Positions 9,147-18,693 are shown, counted from the first letter of the stretch. The stretch: DNA of 64,000 nt from Mucilaginibacter phenanthrenivorans (GCF_024721155.1 NZ_JAHVAP010000005.1:62001-126000); one strand, 5' to 3'. Numbers and translations: made by a program. The notes: generated by a model from the sequence alone, not told the origin.

Positions 9147-9419
9147 CTATTTTTTAACGAGCTCAAAATTACGATAGTTTTTTAATTCGCCTTCATTGGT
9201 TTCAACAGAAGTAACTTCGGCGTGCTCAGGCCCTTCATTGCACCAATCTAAAAATAGCTCAAGAGCAAACTTGTCGCCTTCGGCTTCGATAAATACGCTG
9301 CCGTCAGCCTCATTTTTTATAGACCCTTTAACTCCAAGCTGGTCGGCAACAGCTTTAGTTGACGCCCGAAAGGATACTCCCTGAACTTTGCCTTTGATTG
9401 TTATATTGAGATGGGTCAT
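9147..9419 (-). CDS. Acylphosphatase
   Basis: 90 residues, the usual size. Acylphosphatases hydrolyse carboxyl-phosphate bonds such as in acetyl phosphate. The two catalytic residues are visible: Arg18 in GKVQGVSFRAS and Asn36 in SIKNEADGSV. The start ATG is at 9417-9419. A 14-base-phased repeat array lies just upstream (9427-9468). Confidence 0.95.
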   Translation of the reverse strand: MTHLNITIKGKVQGVSFRASTKAVADQLGVKGSIKNEADGSVFIEAEGDKFALELFLDWCNEGPEHAEVTSVETNEGELKNYRNFELVKK

Positions 9420-9426
9420 GTTTTGG

Positions 9427-9516
9427 TTGATTGGGTTGACTGAGTTAGATTAAGTTGATTGTGTTATAAGACGCAAAACTATGCATTGTAACTTAATCAA
9501 CCACTCACCTAATCAA
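9427..9516. repeat. 14-base-phased inverted arrays (TTGATTG type) after the amidohydrolase
   Basis: The left arm has three 14-base units (TTGATTGGGTTGAC, TGAGTTAGATTAAG, TTGATTGTGTTATA) at 9427-9468. The right arm at 9489-9516 holds the complementary words (ACTTAATCAACCA, CTAATCAAC). The structure fills the gap between the amidohydrolase stop and the acylphosphatase start and may act as a terminator hairpin. Confidence 0.7.
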
Positions 9517-10692
9517 CTAAATCAACTTCTTAACCTTCGTTTCCGGCGTAATTTTCAAGCCATCGAGGCCAGATATGAGATTTAAACCGGGGGTTTTGCC
9601 AATTTCTATAGACCCTCGCTCATCATCAATACCTAAGAAATTAGCGCCGTTAAGCGTACCCCACTGAATTAATTGCTGAGTGCTTATGGCCGGAAACTTT
9701 GCCTGGATGGTGCGCATCTCGCTTAAAATGCAAAGCTTGCTGTTTGAGGCCAGGCTGTCTGTCCCTAAAGTGATGTTATACCCCTGCCCTATAAACAGTT
9801 CTATTTTGGGCAGTATCCCCTCGATATGCAGGTTGGCATTAGGACAAAAGCAAAAATGGATCTTACGGTCGAATCGCTTAACAAAATAAATGTCCTTTAA
9901 ATTGGTACAGGTATTATGTACCAGCAAAATTTCCTGCTTGCTGCTCAGCAATGGCAGTATCGACTGCAGCGAATTACGTGCCTGTGGTTTAAAAAAAGTA
10001 ATATCCATTCCGAAATGGGCATACAGATCGTTAAAACTTCCCAATTTATAGCGGTAAAATTTGTTTTCATCCTCACACTCCTGGTTGTGCATACTCAACA
10101 GGTTATGGCCGGTATCGCTGTATTTGGAGATGAGTTTGAACAGCTCTTTTGATACGGAATATGGTGCATGCGGCGTAATGGACGATGGCAGTGGCTTAAA
10201 CTCATTAAGCAGGTGGAGCGCGTTTTCAAATACTTCTGTGGCCCTGCCGGGTAAAAACCCAAAAGTTTCAATAAAACTGTGGTAATATAATTTGCTGGCT
10301 GTTTTTATACCGATGGTGCTATTTGTATTGGAGATATCGCCAACGGCAATAATCCCATTTTCATACATATCGCTATCGGCTTTGTATGCAGCGTCAAGCA
10401 CTTCAGCGGCATCTGCGCCCCGGGTCTTCTGGATATCAATAATAAAATTTACCAGCCCTGTGCGCTCCTTAACCTTCTCCTTTAGATGAGAAAGTTCAAG
10501 ATGGCAATGGGCATTAACAAAACCGGGGCAAATAATACCACTCAGTTGTTCAACCGGAGCATTATAGGGTTCGGGTAGTGTTGCAGGGTCAATAACTGCA
10601 ATTATTTTTCCAAAATCATCAACAGTTACTATTCCATTCTTAATTGGATCGGCACAAACAGGATAAACGTAATCGGCTTTAAAACTTTTCAT
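9517..10692 (-). CDS. Amidohydrolase, aminohydrolase (ATZ/TRZ-like) subgroup
   Basis: 391 residues with the amidohydrolase metal ligands: HxH in NAHCHLELSH (about residues 60-69), His in TPHAPYS, His in LLSMHNQE and Asp in LGTDSLASN. This order matches hydrolytic deaminases of the cytosine deaminase/chlorohydrolase/6-aminodeoxyfutalosine deaminase group. A role in the futalosine route to menaquinone is possible but nothing nearby supports it. It faces away from rlmN across a 144-base gap. General class is secure, substrate unknown. Confidence 0.85.
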   Translation of the reverse strand: MKSFKADYVYPVCADPIKNGIVTVDDFGKIIAVIDPATLPEPYNAPVEQLSGIICPGFVNAHCHLELSHLKEKVKERTGLVNFIIDIQKTRGADAAEVLDAAYKADSDMYENGIIAVGDISNTNSTIGIKTASKLYYHSFIETFGFLPGRATEVFENALHLLNEFKPLPSSITPHAPYSVSKELFKLISKYSDTGHNLLSMHNQECEDENKFYRYKLGSFNDLYAHFGMDITFFKPQARNSLQSILPLLSSKQEILLVHNTCTNLKDIYFVKRFDRKIHFCFCPNANLHIEGILPKIELFIGQGYNITLGTDSLASNSKLCILSEMRTIQAKFPAISTQQLIQWGTLNGANFLGIDDERGSIEIGKTPGLNLISGLDGLKITPETKVKKLI

Positions 10693-10824
10693 TCAAGTAT
10701 TAGTAAAACACTTCCCGTAACACTCTTTTTTAACAAATCCAACTAACTGTTATTACATTAACTTTTAGTTATTGTTTTAAATATAAAAGAATGTCAATTA
10801 AAAAAGATAGTTTTTTTTATTTAG

Positions 10825-10832
10825 TACCTTTG
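10825..10832 (+). promoter_or_regulatory. Bacteroidota -7 box (TACCTTTG) before rlmN
   Basis: The sequence matches TAnnTTTG exactly and ends 4 bases before the rlmN GTG codon. With the usual spacing the transcript would start at or within the start codon. I see no good -33 element upstream, so the promoter is plausible rather than proven. Confidence 0.55.
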
Positions 10833-10836
10833 TATC

Positions 10837-11895
10837 GTGATTAATACAAAAGGAAAAATAGATATCCGAAGCCTAAGTCTGCAAGTTTTGCAGGAACACT
10901 TTACTCAAATTGGAGAGAAAGGTTTCAGAGCGAAACAGGTTTATGAATGGCTATGGAAAAAATCATGCTTTTCTTTCGACGAGATGAGTAACATTTCAAA
11001 AGAACTGCGCACTAAACTTGATGAGAATTTCACTATCAACAATGTTAAAATTCATAACTCACAGTTCAGCGCGGATAAAACTATAAAAAATTCCTTTATT
11101 TTACACGATACTCATTTAATTGAAGGTGTTTTAATTCCAACCCCGGGCCGCATGACAGCCTGTGTATCATCGCAGGTAGGCTGCAGCTTAACATGTAAAT
11201 TTTGCGCTACCGGTTATATGGAGCGCAAGCGCAATCTTAATCCCGACGAAATTTACGACCAGGTAGTACTGATAGATAAGCAGGCGAAGGAGAATTACGG
11301 TATCCCGCTTTCCAACATCGTTTACATGGGCATGGGTGAACCTTTGCTGAATTATAAGAATGTGCTGGAGTCGGTTGAGAAGATCACTTCGGAAGATGGA
11401 TTGAATATGGCTGCCAAACGGATCACCGTGTCAACAGCTGGTATAGCCAAAATGATAAAAAAATTGGGCGACGACCAGGTAAAGTTTAACCTTGCGCTAT
11501 CGCTCCATGCTGCAAACGACGAAAAGCGCAACACCATAATGCCTATAAATGAGCAAAACTCATTAAAGGCATTGGCCGAAGCCTTGAAATACTACTATGC
11601 TAAAACCAAAAACCCGGTAACCTACGAGTATATTATTTTCGACGGGTTTAACGATAATATTTCGGATGCTGCCGAACTTGCCCAGTTCTGCAAGCACCTC
11701 CCATGCAAGGTAAACATCATTGAATATAACCCTATATCAATGGCAGCCTTTATTAATGCCGGCGAGGATAAGGTTGAAGCATTTGCCGATTACCTGAAAA
11801 AACAAGGGGTTAATGTACACTTGCGCCGCAGCCGCGGAAAGGATATCGATGCTGCTTGCGGACAGTTGGCGATAAAGGAAGAAGCGAGAGCCTAA
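10837..11895 (+). CDS. rlmN: 23S rRNA (adenine-2503-C2)-methyltransferase RlmN (radical SAM)
   Basis: 352 residues. RlmN methylates C2 of A2503 in 23S rRNA and A37 in some tRNAs. The radical-SAM CxxxCxxC motif reads CSLTCKFCATG. Other family marks are VYMGMGEPLLNY, the SLHAAND segment and a conserved Cys near the C-terminus (DIDAACGQL). The only in-frame start that keeps the N-terminal domain (KIDIRSLSLQVLQEHF) is a GTG, because an in-frame TAG lies 5 codons upstream. A TAnnTTTG box sits 4 bases before it, so the mRNA may be leaderless. Confidence 0.95.
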   Translation: MINTKGKIDIRSLSLQVLQEHFTQIGEKGFRAKQVYEWLWKKSCFSFDEMSNISKELRTKLDENFTINNVKIHNSQFSADKTIKNSFILHDTHLIEGVLIPTPGRMTACVSSQVGCSLTCKFCATGYMERKRNLNPDEIYDQVVLIDKQAKENYGIPLSNIVYMGMGEPLLNYKNVLESVEKITSEDGLNMAAKRITVSTAGIAKMIKKLGDDQVKFNLALSLHAANDEKRNTIMPINEQNSLKALAEALKYYYAKTKNPVTYEYIIFDGFNDNISDAAELAQFCKHLPCKVNIIEYNPISMAAFINAGEDKVEAFADYLKKQGVNVHLRRSRGKDIDAACGQLAIKEEARA

Positions 11896-11899
11896 AATC

Positions 11900-12015
11900 C
11901 TGTCATTGCGAGGAACGAAGCAATCGCGGACTATACAGAGCGAATTGAATGGTGGAGATCTACATAGCATAAATGCACGGGTTCGCGGTTGCCGCGCTAT
12001 CGCTCGCAATGACAG
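11900..12015. repeat. Palindromic element with GTCATTGCGAG termini, copy 1
   Basis: The perfect 13-base inverted termini are CTGTCATTGCGAG (11900-11912) and CTCGCAATGACAG (12003-12015), with an inner partly palindromic body (GAACGAAGCAATCGCGG). It directly follows the rlmN stop and is followed by a T-run, so it may terminate transcription. Two further copies lie at 48669 and 60761. It looks like a non-autonomous REP/MITE-type repeat. Confidence 0.85.
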
Positions 12016-12066
12016 TTTTTTTATAATTACCTCAGAAAAACATCAAAATCTCCTTAAATTCACTCC

Positions 12067-12765
12067 ATGAACCTGCAACGCAGTTACCTGACCGATTTTG
12101 TTTCACTGCTATTTCCTGAACTTTGCGTGGCCTGCCGCGAAAGCCTGGTTGTTAATGAGCACCTGCTATGCACCGGCTGCCGTTATAACTTACCTTATAC
12201 AAACTTTCACCTCCAAGCCGACAATATTGTCGCACGGCAGTTTTGGGGCAAGATTAATTTAGAGGCTGCCTTTGCGCTTTTCTATTTTACCAAAGGCGGT
12301 AAGATCCAGAACATGATGCATGAGTTTAAATACAATGGTATGCAGCAAATTGGCAATTTGTTAGGAAGTATTGCCGGAGATCAGATCAAAAAAAATGAAA
12401 TATTTAATAGTGCAGATTATATAATCCCCGTTCCGCTTCATAAAAAAAGACTGCGGGAGCGCGGCTATAATCAAAGTGCTTGTTTTGCTACTGGCTTGGC
12501 GGAAAAACTAAATGCTATTGTGGAGAAAGATAACCTGGTTCGCATCAAATCAACCCAAACGCAAACCCATAAATCACGCTTTGCAAGGTTTGAAAATATG
12601 CAGGAAGTTTTTTTGGTTAGTAACCCGGAAAAACTGATAAATAAGCACGTTTTATTGGTGGATGATGTAATAACAACCGGCTCAACGCTAGAAGCGTGCG
12701 GCGCTGAACTGCTTAAAATTGATGGATTAAGATTGAGTATTGCTACGATTGCCTACGCCGAGTAG
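12067..12765 (+). CDS. ComF family phosphoribosyltransferase-like protein
   Basis: 232 residues. The N-terminus carries a four-Cys zinc ribbon (ELCVACRESL ... LLCTGCRYNLP, about residues 20-45). The C-terminus has the PRPP-binding motif VLLVDDVITTGSTLEACG (about 197-214). ComF-type proteins support DNA uptake in competent bacteria; in Bacteroidota the role is mostly untested. Its stop codon opens a perfect threefold AGTTCAT heptamer repeat. Confidence 0.9.
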   Translation: MNLQRSYLTDFVSLLFPELCVACRESLVVNEHLLCTGCRYNLPYTNFHLQADNIVARQFWGKINLEAAFALFYFTKGGKIQNMMHEFKYNGMQQIGNLLGSIAGDQIKKNEIFNSADYIIPVPLHKKRLRERGYNQSACFATGLAEKLNAIVEKDNLVRIKSTQTQTHKSRFARFENMQEVFLVSNPEKLINKHVLLVDDVITTGSTLEACGAELLKIDGLRLSIATIAYAE

Positions 12766-12832
12766 TTCATAGTTCATAGTTCATAGCCGAAGAATGGTTT
12801 TCAACTAATCTCTGGTCTCCAACCTCTAATCA
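12764..12832. repeat. Heptamer arrays at the convergent comF/response-regulator ends
   Basis: AGTTCAT is repeated three times without error at 12764-12784, beginning inside the comF stop codon. At 12805-12832 a second word family follows: CTAATCT, CTGGTCT, CCAACCT, CTAATCA. The latter array overlaps the stop of the response-regulator gene. Confidence 0.8.
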
Positions 12833-13219
12833 CACTTTCTGATAAGCGCTCAGTTTTTCGAATAAATTTTTGGGATCGAATGGTTTCAGGATGTAATCGC
12901 TCATACCGGCCTCCTCAATTTGGCTTCTTTCGCTGCTTAGCATAGAGGCAGTAAGAGCAATAATTGGTAATTGCTTAAAATAGGCTTCATCCTTAGCGCG
13001 GATTATCTGCGTGGCTTCAATGCCTCCCATTTCCGGCATGTAAACGTCCATTAAAACTGCGTCGTAATTGCGGTTTGTTGTAATCTTTTCAACAGCCTGC
13101 AGGCCATTTTCGGCAAAATCTGCTTGTGCTCCCCAGCGGGTAAGTACTTTGTTTATTAAAAGCCTGTTTATGTTGTTGTCATCAACAACCAGCACATTTA
13201 TATGTAATTCGGTTTCCAA
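12830..13219 (-). CDS. Stand-alone CheY-like response regulator receiver
   Basis: 129 residues, a single receiver domain without output. The acidic pocket is VVDDN, the phosphoacceptor is Asp58 in LMDVYMPEMGG, the switch Thr lies in ALTAS and the Lys in LKPFD. Sequence style resembles receivers at the end of hybrid histidine kinases. No kinase is adjacent. No ATG exists in frame between the upstream stop and the first motif, so translation probably starts at TTG (13217-13219); a GTG eight codons later is too far in. Confidence 0.85.
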   Translation of the reverse strand: METELHINVLVVDDNNINRLLINKVLTRWGAQADFAENGLQAVEKITTNRNYDAVLMDVYMPEMGGIEATQIIRAKDEAYFKQLPIIALTASMLSSERSQIEEAGMSDYILKPFDPKNLFEKLSAYQKV

Positions 13220-13368
13220 TTTTTTAAATTTAGTGTTAGGCAGATTATGGTATTAAACGTTGTAACAGGTTAAAAGGTTGTAATTATCTATAGAAATACA
13301 TCCCCGGTGTATTTTTCAAATATTCGGCAAAAATGCAAAATATAGCGTTCCCAATAAAGTCCGGATAC

Positions 13369-13397
13369 AAAAAAAGCGCCGTATGACGCTTTTTTTT
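13369..13397 (-). terminator. Intrinsic terminator of glyA
   Basis: A 10-base stem (AAAAAAAGCG paired with CGCTTTTTTT) has an 8-base loop and T-runs on both sides. It begins about 11 bases after the glyA stop on the minus strand. Confidence 0.8.
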
Positions 13398-13407
13398 ATA
13401 TTGATAT

Positions 13408-14700
13408 TTAATCTATCTCGACGTGTTTCGCGCGATATAAAGGATAATCATGCATCAGCTTATGAACTTTCTTGCGCACCTTCTTCGAGGTTTCCTCGCT
13501 ATCCGGATCATTTATCACCTGGTCTATCAGTTCAACAATATCCTCCATTTGTTTTTCTTTCATACCACGGGTTGAAATTGCAGCTGTACCCACACGAATC
13601 CCCGAAGTTACAAACGGCGATTTATCATCATAAGGAACCATGTTCTTATTTACCGTGATATCAGCAGCAACCAATGCGTTTTCAGCCGCCTTACCGGTTA
13701 TATTTTTATTACGAAGATCGATCAGGATCAAGTGGTTATCTGTACCACCCGAAACTATTTCATATCCCCTATCGGTAAAAGCCTTTGCCATTGCCGCACC
13801 GTTCTTTTTCACCTGCACTATGTAATCCATGTAGTCGTCGCTCAACGCTTCGCCGAATGCTATAGCCTTAGCAGCAATAATATGCTCCAGCGGACCACCC
13901 TGCGTACCCGGAAAAACCGCCATATCCAATAAGGCCGACATCATTTTGATCTCTCCTTTTGGCGTTTTCAATCCCCATGGATTTTCAAAATCCTTGCCCA
14001 ATAATATCATACCACCACGCGGACCACGTAGAGTTTTGTGTGTTGTTGTAGTAACAATATGGCAATGCGGCAGCGGATCGGCTAATAAACCACGCGCTAT
14101 TAAACCTGCAGGATGTGAAATATCAGCCAATACCAAAGCGCCAACTTCGTCGGCCACCTTGCGGATGAACTCGTAATCCCAATCACGTGAGTATGCCGAA
14201 GCTCCGCAGATGATCAGCTTTGGTTTTTGTTCCAGGGCTACCTTTTTAAGCTGATCGTAATCAACCAAACCGGTTTCCTTTTTTACCCCATAAAAATGCG
14301 GCTCATACAATTTACCTGAAAAGTTTACTGGTGATCCATGTGTTAAGTGGCCACCATGCGACAGATCAAAGCCTAAAATTTTATCGCCCGGCTGTAATAC
14401 TGCCAGCATTACTGCTGCGTTTGCCTGGGCACCCGAATGCGGTTGAACATTTGCCCATTCGGCGTTAAATAATTGTTTGGCTCTTTCAATAGCTATTGTT
14501 TCAATTTCATCAACCACCTGGCAACCACCGTAATAGCGTTTTCCTGGTAAGCCTTCAGCATATTTATTGGTTGCTACCGATCCGGCGGCTTCCATAACCT
14601 GCCTGCTAACAAAATTTTCGGATGCTATAAGCTCAATGCCTTCTTCCTGGCGTTCCTGCTCTTCATCCAACAGCTTAAAAATTAATTTATCTCTTTTCAT
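13408..14700 (-). CDS. glyA: Serine hydroxymethyltransferase
   Basis: 430 residues, standard length. The enzyme interconverts serine and glycine with tetrahydrofolate and is the main source of one-carbon units. The PLP lysine is Lys222 in [14 protein letters not shown]. Other family marks are [26 protein letters not shown] and ADISHPAGL. The ATG is preceded by a TACCTTTG box about 17 bases upstream and the gene ends at a clear terminator, so it is probably monocistronic. Confidence 0.98.
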   Translation of the reverse strand: MKRDKLIFKLLDEEQERQEEGIELIASENFVSRQVMEAAGSVATNKYAEGLPGKRYYGGCQVVDEIETIAIERAKQLFNAEWANVQPHSGAQANAAVMLAVLQPGDKILGFDLSHGGHLTHGSPVNFSGKLYEPHFYGVKKETGLVDYDQLKKVALEQKPKLIICGASAYSRDWDYEFIRKVADEVGALVLADISHPAGLIARGLLADPLPHCHIVTTTTHKTLRGPRGGMILLGKDFENPWGLKTPKGEIKMMSALLDMAVFPGTQGGPLEHIIAAKAIAFGEALSDDYMDYIVQVKKNGAAMAKAFTDRGYEIVSGGTDNHLILIDLRNKNITGKAAENALVAADITVNKNMVPYDDKSPFVTSGIRVGTAAISTRGMKEKQMEDIVELIDQVINDPDSEETSKKVRKKVHKLMHDYPLYRAKHVEID

Positions 14701-14717
14701 TGTGTGATTTGATGGTG

Positions 14718-14725
14718 CAAAGGTA
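14718..14725 (-). promoter_or_regulatory. Bacteroidota -7 box (TACCTTTG) before glyA
   Basis: An exact TAnnTTTG match on the minus strand, 17 bases before the glyA ATG, giving a short leader of about 10 bases. No clear -33 TTG element is seen because the upstream sequence is a heptamer repeat array. Confidence 0.6.
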
Positions 14726-14731
14726 GGAAAA

Positions 14732-14831
14732 AGAGATTAGAGATTGGAGGTTAGAGATTAGTTTTTGGAACAAGATTCTAATCCCGATTTTCCACGTTAG
14801 GAACTAATCCCCAGTCGCTAACCACTAATCT
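14732..14831. repeat. Heptamer arrays (AGAGATT / CTAATCC types) between glyA and scpA
   Basis: AGAGATT, AGAGATT, GGAGGTT, AGAGATT occupy 14732-14759. The complementary family CTAATCC, CCAGTCG, CTAACCA, CTAATCT occupies 14804-14831. The second array runs into the last codons of scpA. Together they can pair as a long imperfect hairpin at the scpA 3' end. Confidence 0.8.
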
Positions 14832-15576
14832 CCGGCTTCGCCGAAATCCAAAAATTGTTATAGCCCAGCCCAACCTGGATATCGATCAATTCCTGCTGCA
14901 GCATTTCAAGTACAGCAAGGAAATTATAAACAAATTGCACCTTGTTTTCTGACTGGGCGGCAATGGCTTTAAAATCCATCATTTTATTGATCCGCAGCAA
15001 ATCGCCAATGGCCTTCTTTTGCTGCTCAATGGTGTAGGGATATTGTATAACAGTATGGGTTACTTCTTCGCTGCGGTTAAGGTATTTTTTCATTAACCGG
15101 CCGTACACCATCATCAGCTTATATAAATTAAGCTCGGATAACTCCTCCCCTGGCAACGCAATGGCTTCCGTTTGTTCAAGGTCGAATTTTATGTTACCGC
15201 GCTTTTCCTGCATAAACCGCTCGTTCTCCAGCGGATGTAGTTCTTCGCAAACTTCCTTAAATTTTTTATATTCTATCAGCTTGCGGATCAGGTCCTCTTT
15301 GGTATCCGCTTCATTTCCATCCCCTTCGGCTTCATATCGTGGCAGCAGCATTTTGGCCTTTATCCGCATCAGCGTGGCCGCCACGATGATAAATTCACTG
15401 GCCAGTTCCATGTTCAAGCTGGTCATCTGGTGGATGTAGTTTAAGAAATCGTCGGTGATGCGGGCGATCGGAATATCATGGATCTCCAGTTCATCCCGCT
15501 CTATAAAAAACAATAACAGGTCGAAAGGCCCCTCGAACTGGGGTAATTTTATCTCAAAATTTTCTTCGACCATCAT
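14818..15576 (-). CDS. scpA: Segregation and condensation protein A
   Basis: 252 residues. ScpA is the kleisin that closes the SMC-ScpB ring on the chromosome. The N-terminal family signature FEIKLPQFEGPFDLLLFFIE and the following helix-rich region (MELASEFIIVAATLMRIKAKMLLP) are clear. scpB and smc are not in the window. Its last four codons lie inside a heptamer repeat array, so the C-terminus may vary between strains. Confidence 0.93.
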   Translation of the reverse strand: MMVEENFEIKLPQFEGPFDLLLFFIERDELEIHDIPIARITDDFLNYIHQMTSLNMELASEFIIVAATLMRIKAKMLLPRYEAEGDGNEADTKEDLIRKLIEYKKFKEVCEELHPLENERFMQEKRGNIKFDLEQTEAIALPGEELSELNLYKLMMVYGRLMKKYLNRSEEVTHTVIQYPYTIEQQKKAIGDLLRINKMMDFKAIAAQSENKVQFVYNFLAVLEMLQQELIDIQVGLGYNNFWISAKPEISG

Positions 15577-15757
15577 TGCCTCAAAAATAGATTAATTTTT
15601 AAGAGTTGTAAAGGTTGAAGTTGCTGCAAGGCAGTACAATGCCAAAATAAAATCATCAAACCGCAACAAAAAAATTTCCCACGGAGTATAAGTGCCGGTT
15701 GCTGTAAAAGGCTTGCCCTTTGATTTTGTTTTTCAGTGACTCATACCCGGAACTTAT

Positions 15758-16570
15758 ATGAAGTTAAATTTTACCCGTATTCTTCTGCTTGCAACAATTG
15801 TTATTGCACTTTATGCATCGTGCAAAAAATCAGAAACGCAGCTTGCCCCCAAAACCGCAACCGATTATGACACGGTGAGCAAACATATTGCCATTAACCT
15901 AATGCGCGGTTTAGCTGGTGAATACGGTGGTACCAATATTAATAACGGAATAAAAAGCCAATCGAATGTTACTGTAGGTCACGACGCAAATCATCCCGTT
16001 AAAAACGTACTGCTTTGCGGCTTCACCATTGATACTACTTACAACAGTACAGTAAAAGTTAAGGATACGTCAAAAACCTTTTTAGGGAGATATAAGTTTG
16101 TTTACACCTGTACAACGGTAAGGCCCGACGGTTATACGGTACATGACAGCCTCGTAACGTTGGCTACATCGCCACAGACCAAAAATAATTTTACAGTAAC
16201 CCAGGACTATTCGGTAAAAGCACTCGATACCACCTATAAACTTATTTCAACCAACGGATCGATACAGTTTGTAACTAACAATATGCTTTACCGCAACGGA
16301 TTTTCTGAAGGGTATAATTACTATTCAAATACCTACAAGCTCAACGCCCTTAAAATTGATTTTTCCAGCGGCGCTGCCGATATTATTGGTGGCGTTACAG
16401 AATTTGAAAGCAGCAGCAGCTACCTACATCCAGGTGACACCGTGGCAGCAGAGGTCACAATCTCCGGTACTATCCAGTTTTTGGGAAACCACAAGGCAAA
16501 ACTCACCATAAAACAACAAAACAAATCGTTTATGGTTGATCTTACTACAGGGGCCTCTACCATAATCTGA
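15758..16570 (+). CDS. Hypothetical lipoprotein
   Basis: 270 residues, no family recognised. The N-terminus is a lipoprotein signal (ILLLATIVIALYASC, Cys22) followed by a charged Lys-Lys-Ser linker. The rest is rich in Thr, Ser, Asn and beta-strand-like stretches, and looks like a secreted beta-sandwich domain with a C-terminal half of strands (GTIQFLGNHKAKLTIKQQ). It stands alone between scpA (divergent) and dxs (same strand, 194-base gap). Confidence 0.75.
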   Translation: MKLNFTRILLLATIVIALYASCKKSETQLAPKTATDYDTVSKHIAINLMRGLAGEYGGTNINNGIKSQSNVTVGHDANHPVKNVLLCGFTIDTTYNSTVKVKDTSKTFLGRYKFVYTCTTVRPDGYTVHDSLVTLATSPQTKNNFTVTQDYSVKALDTTYKLISTNGSIQFVTNNMLYRNGFSEGYNYYSNTYKLNALKIDFSSGAADIIGGVTEFESSSSYLHPGDTVAAEVTISGTIQFLGNHKAKLTIKQQNKSFMVDLTTGASTII

Positions 16571-16764
16571 TATCATCAGGTCTGGTGAAACGATTAATGT
16601 GTGTCAGCATATTAGTGTGCTCCCCTTGTATGAAGCGACATTCAAGCATGTATATTAGTCATTATGAACACACATTATAGCGTGTTCAATAATTTATTCA
16701 GTAAGTTTAGCAGTTAATTTCTAATAAAATGCCGTAATTTGCAAGTTAAATACTAAGGACTTAA

Positions 16765-18693
16765 ATGCAGGTACCAGCAGGCCATTTACTTCAACAAATT
16801 AATTCCCCTTCTGATTTAAAACTACTTAAAGAGGATGAACTTAAACAAGTTTGCCAGGAGTTGCGTCAATATATTATTGATGTTGTATCTGTCAACGGTG
16901 GTCACTTTGCTGCCAGTTTAGGTGTTGTTGAATTAACGGTTGCACTGCATTATGTACTTAACACGCCATACGATCAATTGGTATGGGATGTAGGCCACCA
17001 GGCTTACGGGCATAAGATATTAACCGGCCGCCGGGATATTTTTCATACCAACCGTGTGCATGGCGGCCTGAGCGGCTTCCCGAAACGCTCGGAAAGCATC
17101 TTTGATACTTTTGGTGTGGGTCACTCCTCAACTTCTATTTCTGCTGCTTTGGGCATGGCAGTTGCTTCGCAATATAAAGGCGAAACAGACAGGCAGCACG
17201 TAGCCGTAATTGGCGATGGATCAATGACAGCGGGGATGGCGTTTGAAGCTTTAAACCATGCTGGGATTGAAAATTCAAACTTGTTGGTGATCCTGAATGA
17301 TAATAACATGTCTATTGACCCTAACGTGGGTGCATTGAAGGAGTATTTAACCGATATTACCACTTCAAAGCCATACAATCGCTTCAGGGATGATATAGCA
17401 AGCGTACTTGCCAAGATCTCGGCAATTGGACCTGACGCATTTAAGATAGCCCAGAAGCTTGAAAAAAGCATTAAGGGAACGCTGCTTAAAAAAAGTAACT
17501 TTTTCGAAGCGCTTAAATTCAGGTATTTTGGACCGATTGACGGCCATGACGTTGAACATATGGTAAAAGTGCTCCGCGACTTGCGCGATATTCCTGGCCC
17601 AAAGCTATTACATTGTGTAACGGTAAAAGGCAAGGGCTATGCGCTGGCTGAAAAGGACCAAACCAAATGGCATGCTCCGGGCCTATTCGACAAGATAACC
17701 GGCGAAATAAAGAAATCAAAATCTGATAAGCCACAACCACCTAAATACCAGGATGTATTTGGCCATACCATAATTGAGCTGGCTGAGCAAAACCCCAAAA
17801 TAATGGGAATAACGCCTGCAATGCCATCAGGTTGTTCACTAAACCTAATGATGAAGGCCATGCCCAACCGCGCGTTTGATGTAGGTATTGCTGAGCAGCA
17901 TGCGGTAACATTTTCGGCAGGTTTGGCTACACAAGGACTAGTTCCGTTTTGCAACATATACTCCAGCTTTATGCAACGGGCATACGACCAGGTGATACAT
18001 GACGTTGCTATTCAAAAGCTTAATGTGGTATTTTGCCTTGACAGGGCTGGCGTTGCCGGCGCTGACGGCCCAACGCATCATGGGGCTTATGACATAGCCT
18101 TTATGCGCTGCATTCCTAACATGACGGTGTCAGCACCTATGAACGAAGAAGAACTAAGGAACCTGATGTTTACTGCCCAGCAGGAAAATATGGGTCCCTT
18201 TGTAATAAGATATCCGCGTGGCAACGGCGTTATGGTTGACTGGCAACGGCCAATGAAGGCAATCACCGTTGGTAAGGGCCGCAAGATTTGCGATGGAGAA
18301 GAAGTGGCCATTTTATCAATAGGCGCTATTGGCAACGAGGTTGTAAAGGCAACCGCCGATTTGAACAACGACGGTTATTACCCCGCACACTATGACCTCC
18401 GTTTTGTGAAACCATTGGATCAGGCGCTGCTGCACGAAGTATTCAAAAAATTCAATAAGGTTATCACGGTTGAGGATGGTTGCCTTGAAGGGGGTATGGG
18501 AAGCGCTGTACTTGAATTTATGGCAGATAATAACTACCAGTCACAAGTGGTTCGTTTGGGGATCCCGGATCAGATCATTGAACACGGCGAGCAGCCTGAA
18601 CTTTGGGCCGACAATGGCTATGATGCACAAAGCATAGCCGCCCAGGTAAAAAAATTAGGAATACGGCAAAATAAGCATATTATAGCAAGCTAG
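16765..18693 (+). CDS. dxs: 1-deoxy-D-xylulose-5-phosphate synthase
   Basis: 642 residues, full length. Dxs condenses pyruvate and glyceraldehyde 3-phosphate with thiamine diphosphate, the first step of the MEP isoprenoid pathway; ispF of the same pathway lies at 43.6 kb. The ThDP motif begins GDGSMTAGMAFEALNHAG and ends in ILNDNN. Other marks are DVGHQAYGHKILTGRR and EQHAVTFSAGLA. The TAG stop merges with a heptamer array that probably serves as the terminator. Confidence 0.97.
   Translation: MQVPAGHLLQQINSPSDLKLLKEDELKQVCQELRQYIIDVVSVNGGHFAASLGVVELTVALHYVLNTPYDQLVWDVGHQAYGHKILTGRRDIFHTNRVHGGLSGFPKRSESIFDTFGVGHSSTSISAALGMAVASQYKGETDRQHVAVIGDGSMTAGMAFEALNHAGIENSNLLVILNDNNMSIDPNVGALKEYLTDITTSKPYNRFRDDIASVLAKISAIGPDAFKIAQKLEKSIKGTLLKKSNFFEALKFRYFGPIDGHDVEHMVKVLRDLRDIPGPKLLHCVTVKGKGYALAEKDQTKWHAPGLFDKITGEIKKSKSDKPQPPKYQDVFGHTIIELAEQNPKIMGITPAMPSGCSLNLMMKAMPNRAFDVGIAEQHAVTFSAGLATQGLVPFCNIYSSFMQRAYDQVIHDVAIQKLNVVFCLDRAGVAGADGPTHHGAYDIAFMRCIPNMTVSAPMNEEELRNLMFTAQQENMGPFVIRYPRGNGVMVDWQRPMKAITVGKGRKICDGEEVAILSIGAIGNEVVKATADLNNDGYYPAHYDLRFVKPLDQALLHEVFKKFNKVITVEDGCLEGGMGSAVLEFMADNNYQSQVVRLGIPDQIIEHGEQPELWADNGYDAQSIAAQVKKLGIRQNKHIIAS

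Noticed and set aside
11737..12009. Minus-strand frame crossing the rlmN end and the palindrome
   Set aside because: It runs through a repeat element and antisense rlmN codons; no family likeness.
12764..12784. Threefold AGTTCAT repeat considered as a CRISPR-like or operator array
   Set aside because: There are no spacers, the unit is 7 bases and it matches the other gene-end heptamer arrays.
16571..16764. 194-base gap upstream of dxs searched for a small gene or thiamine riboswitch
   Set aside because: Only short inverted repeats (GAACAC...GTGTTC) are present; no riboswitch core motifs or good frame were seen.
17121..17633. 170-codon minus-strand frame inside dxs
   Set aside because: Antisense to conserved dxs codons; no start signal or domain.
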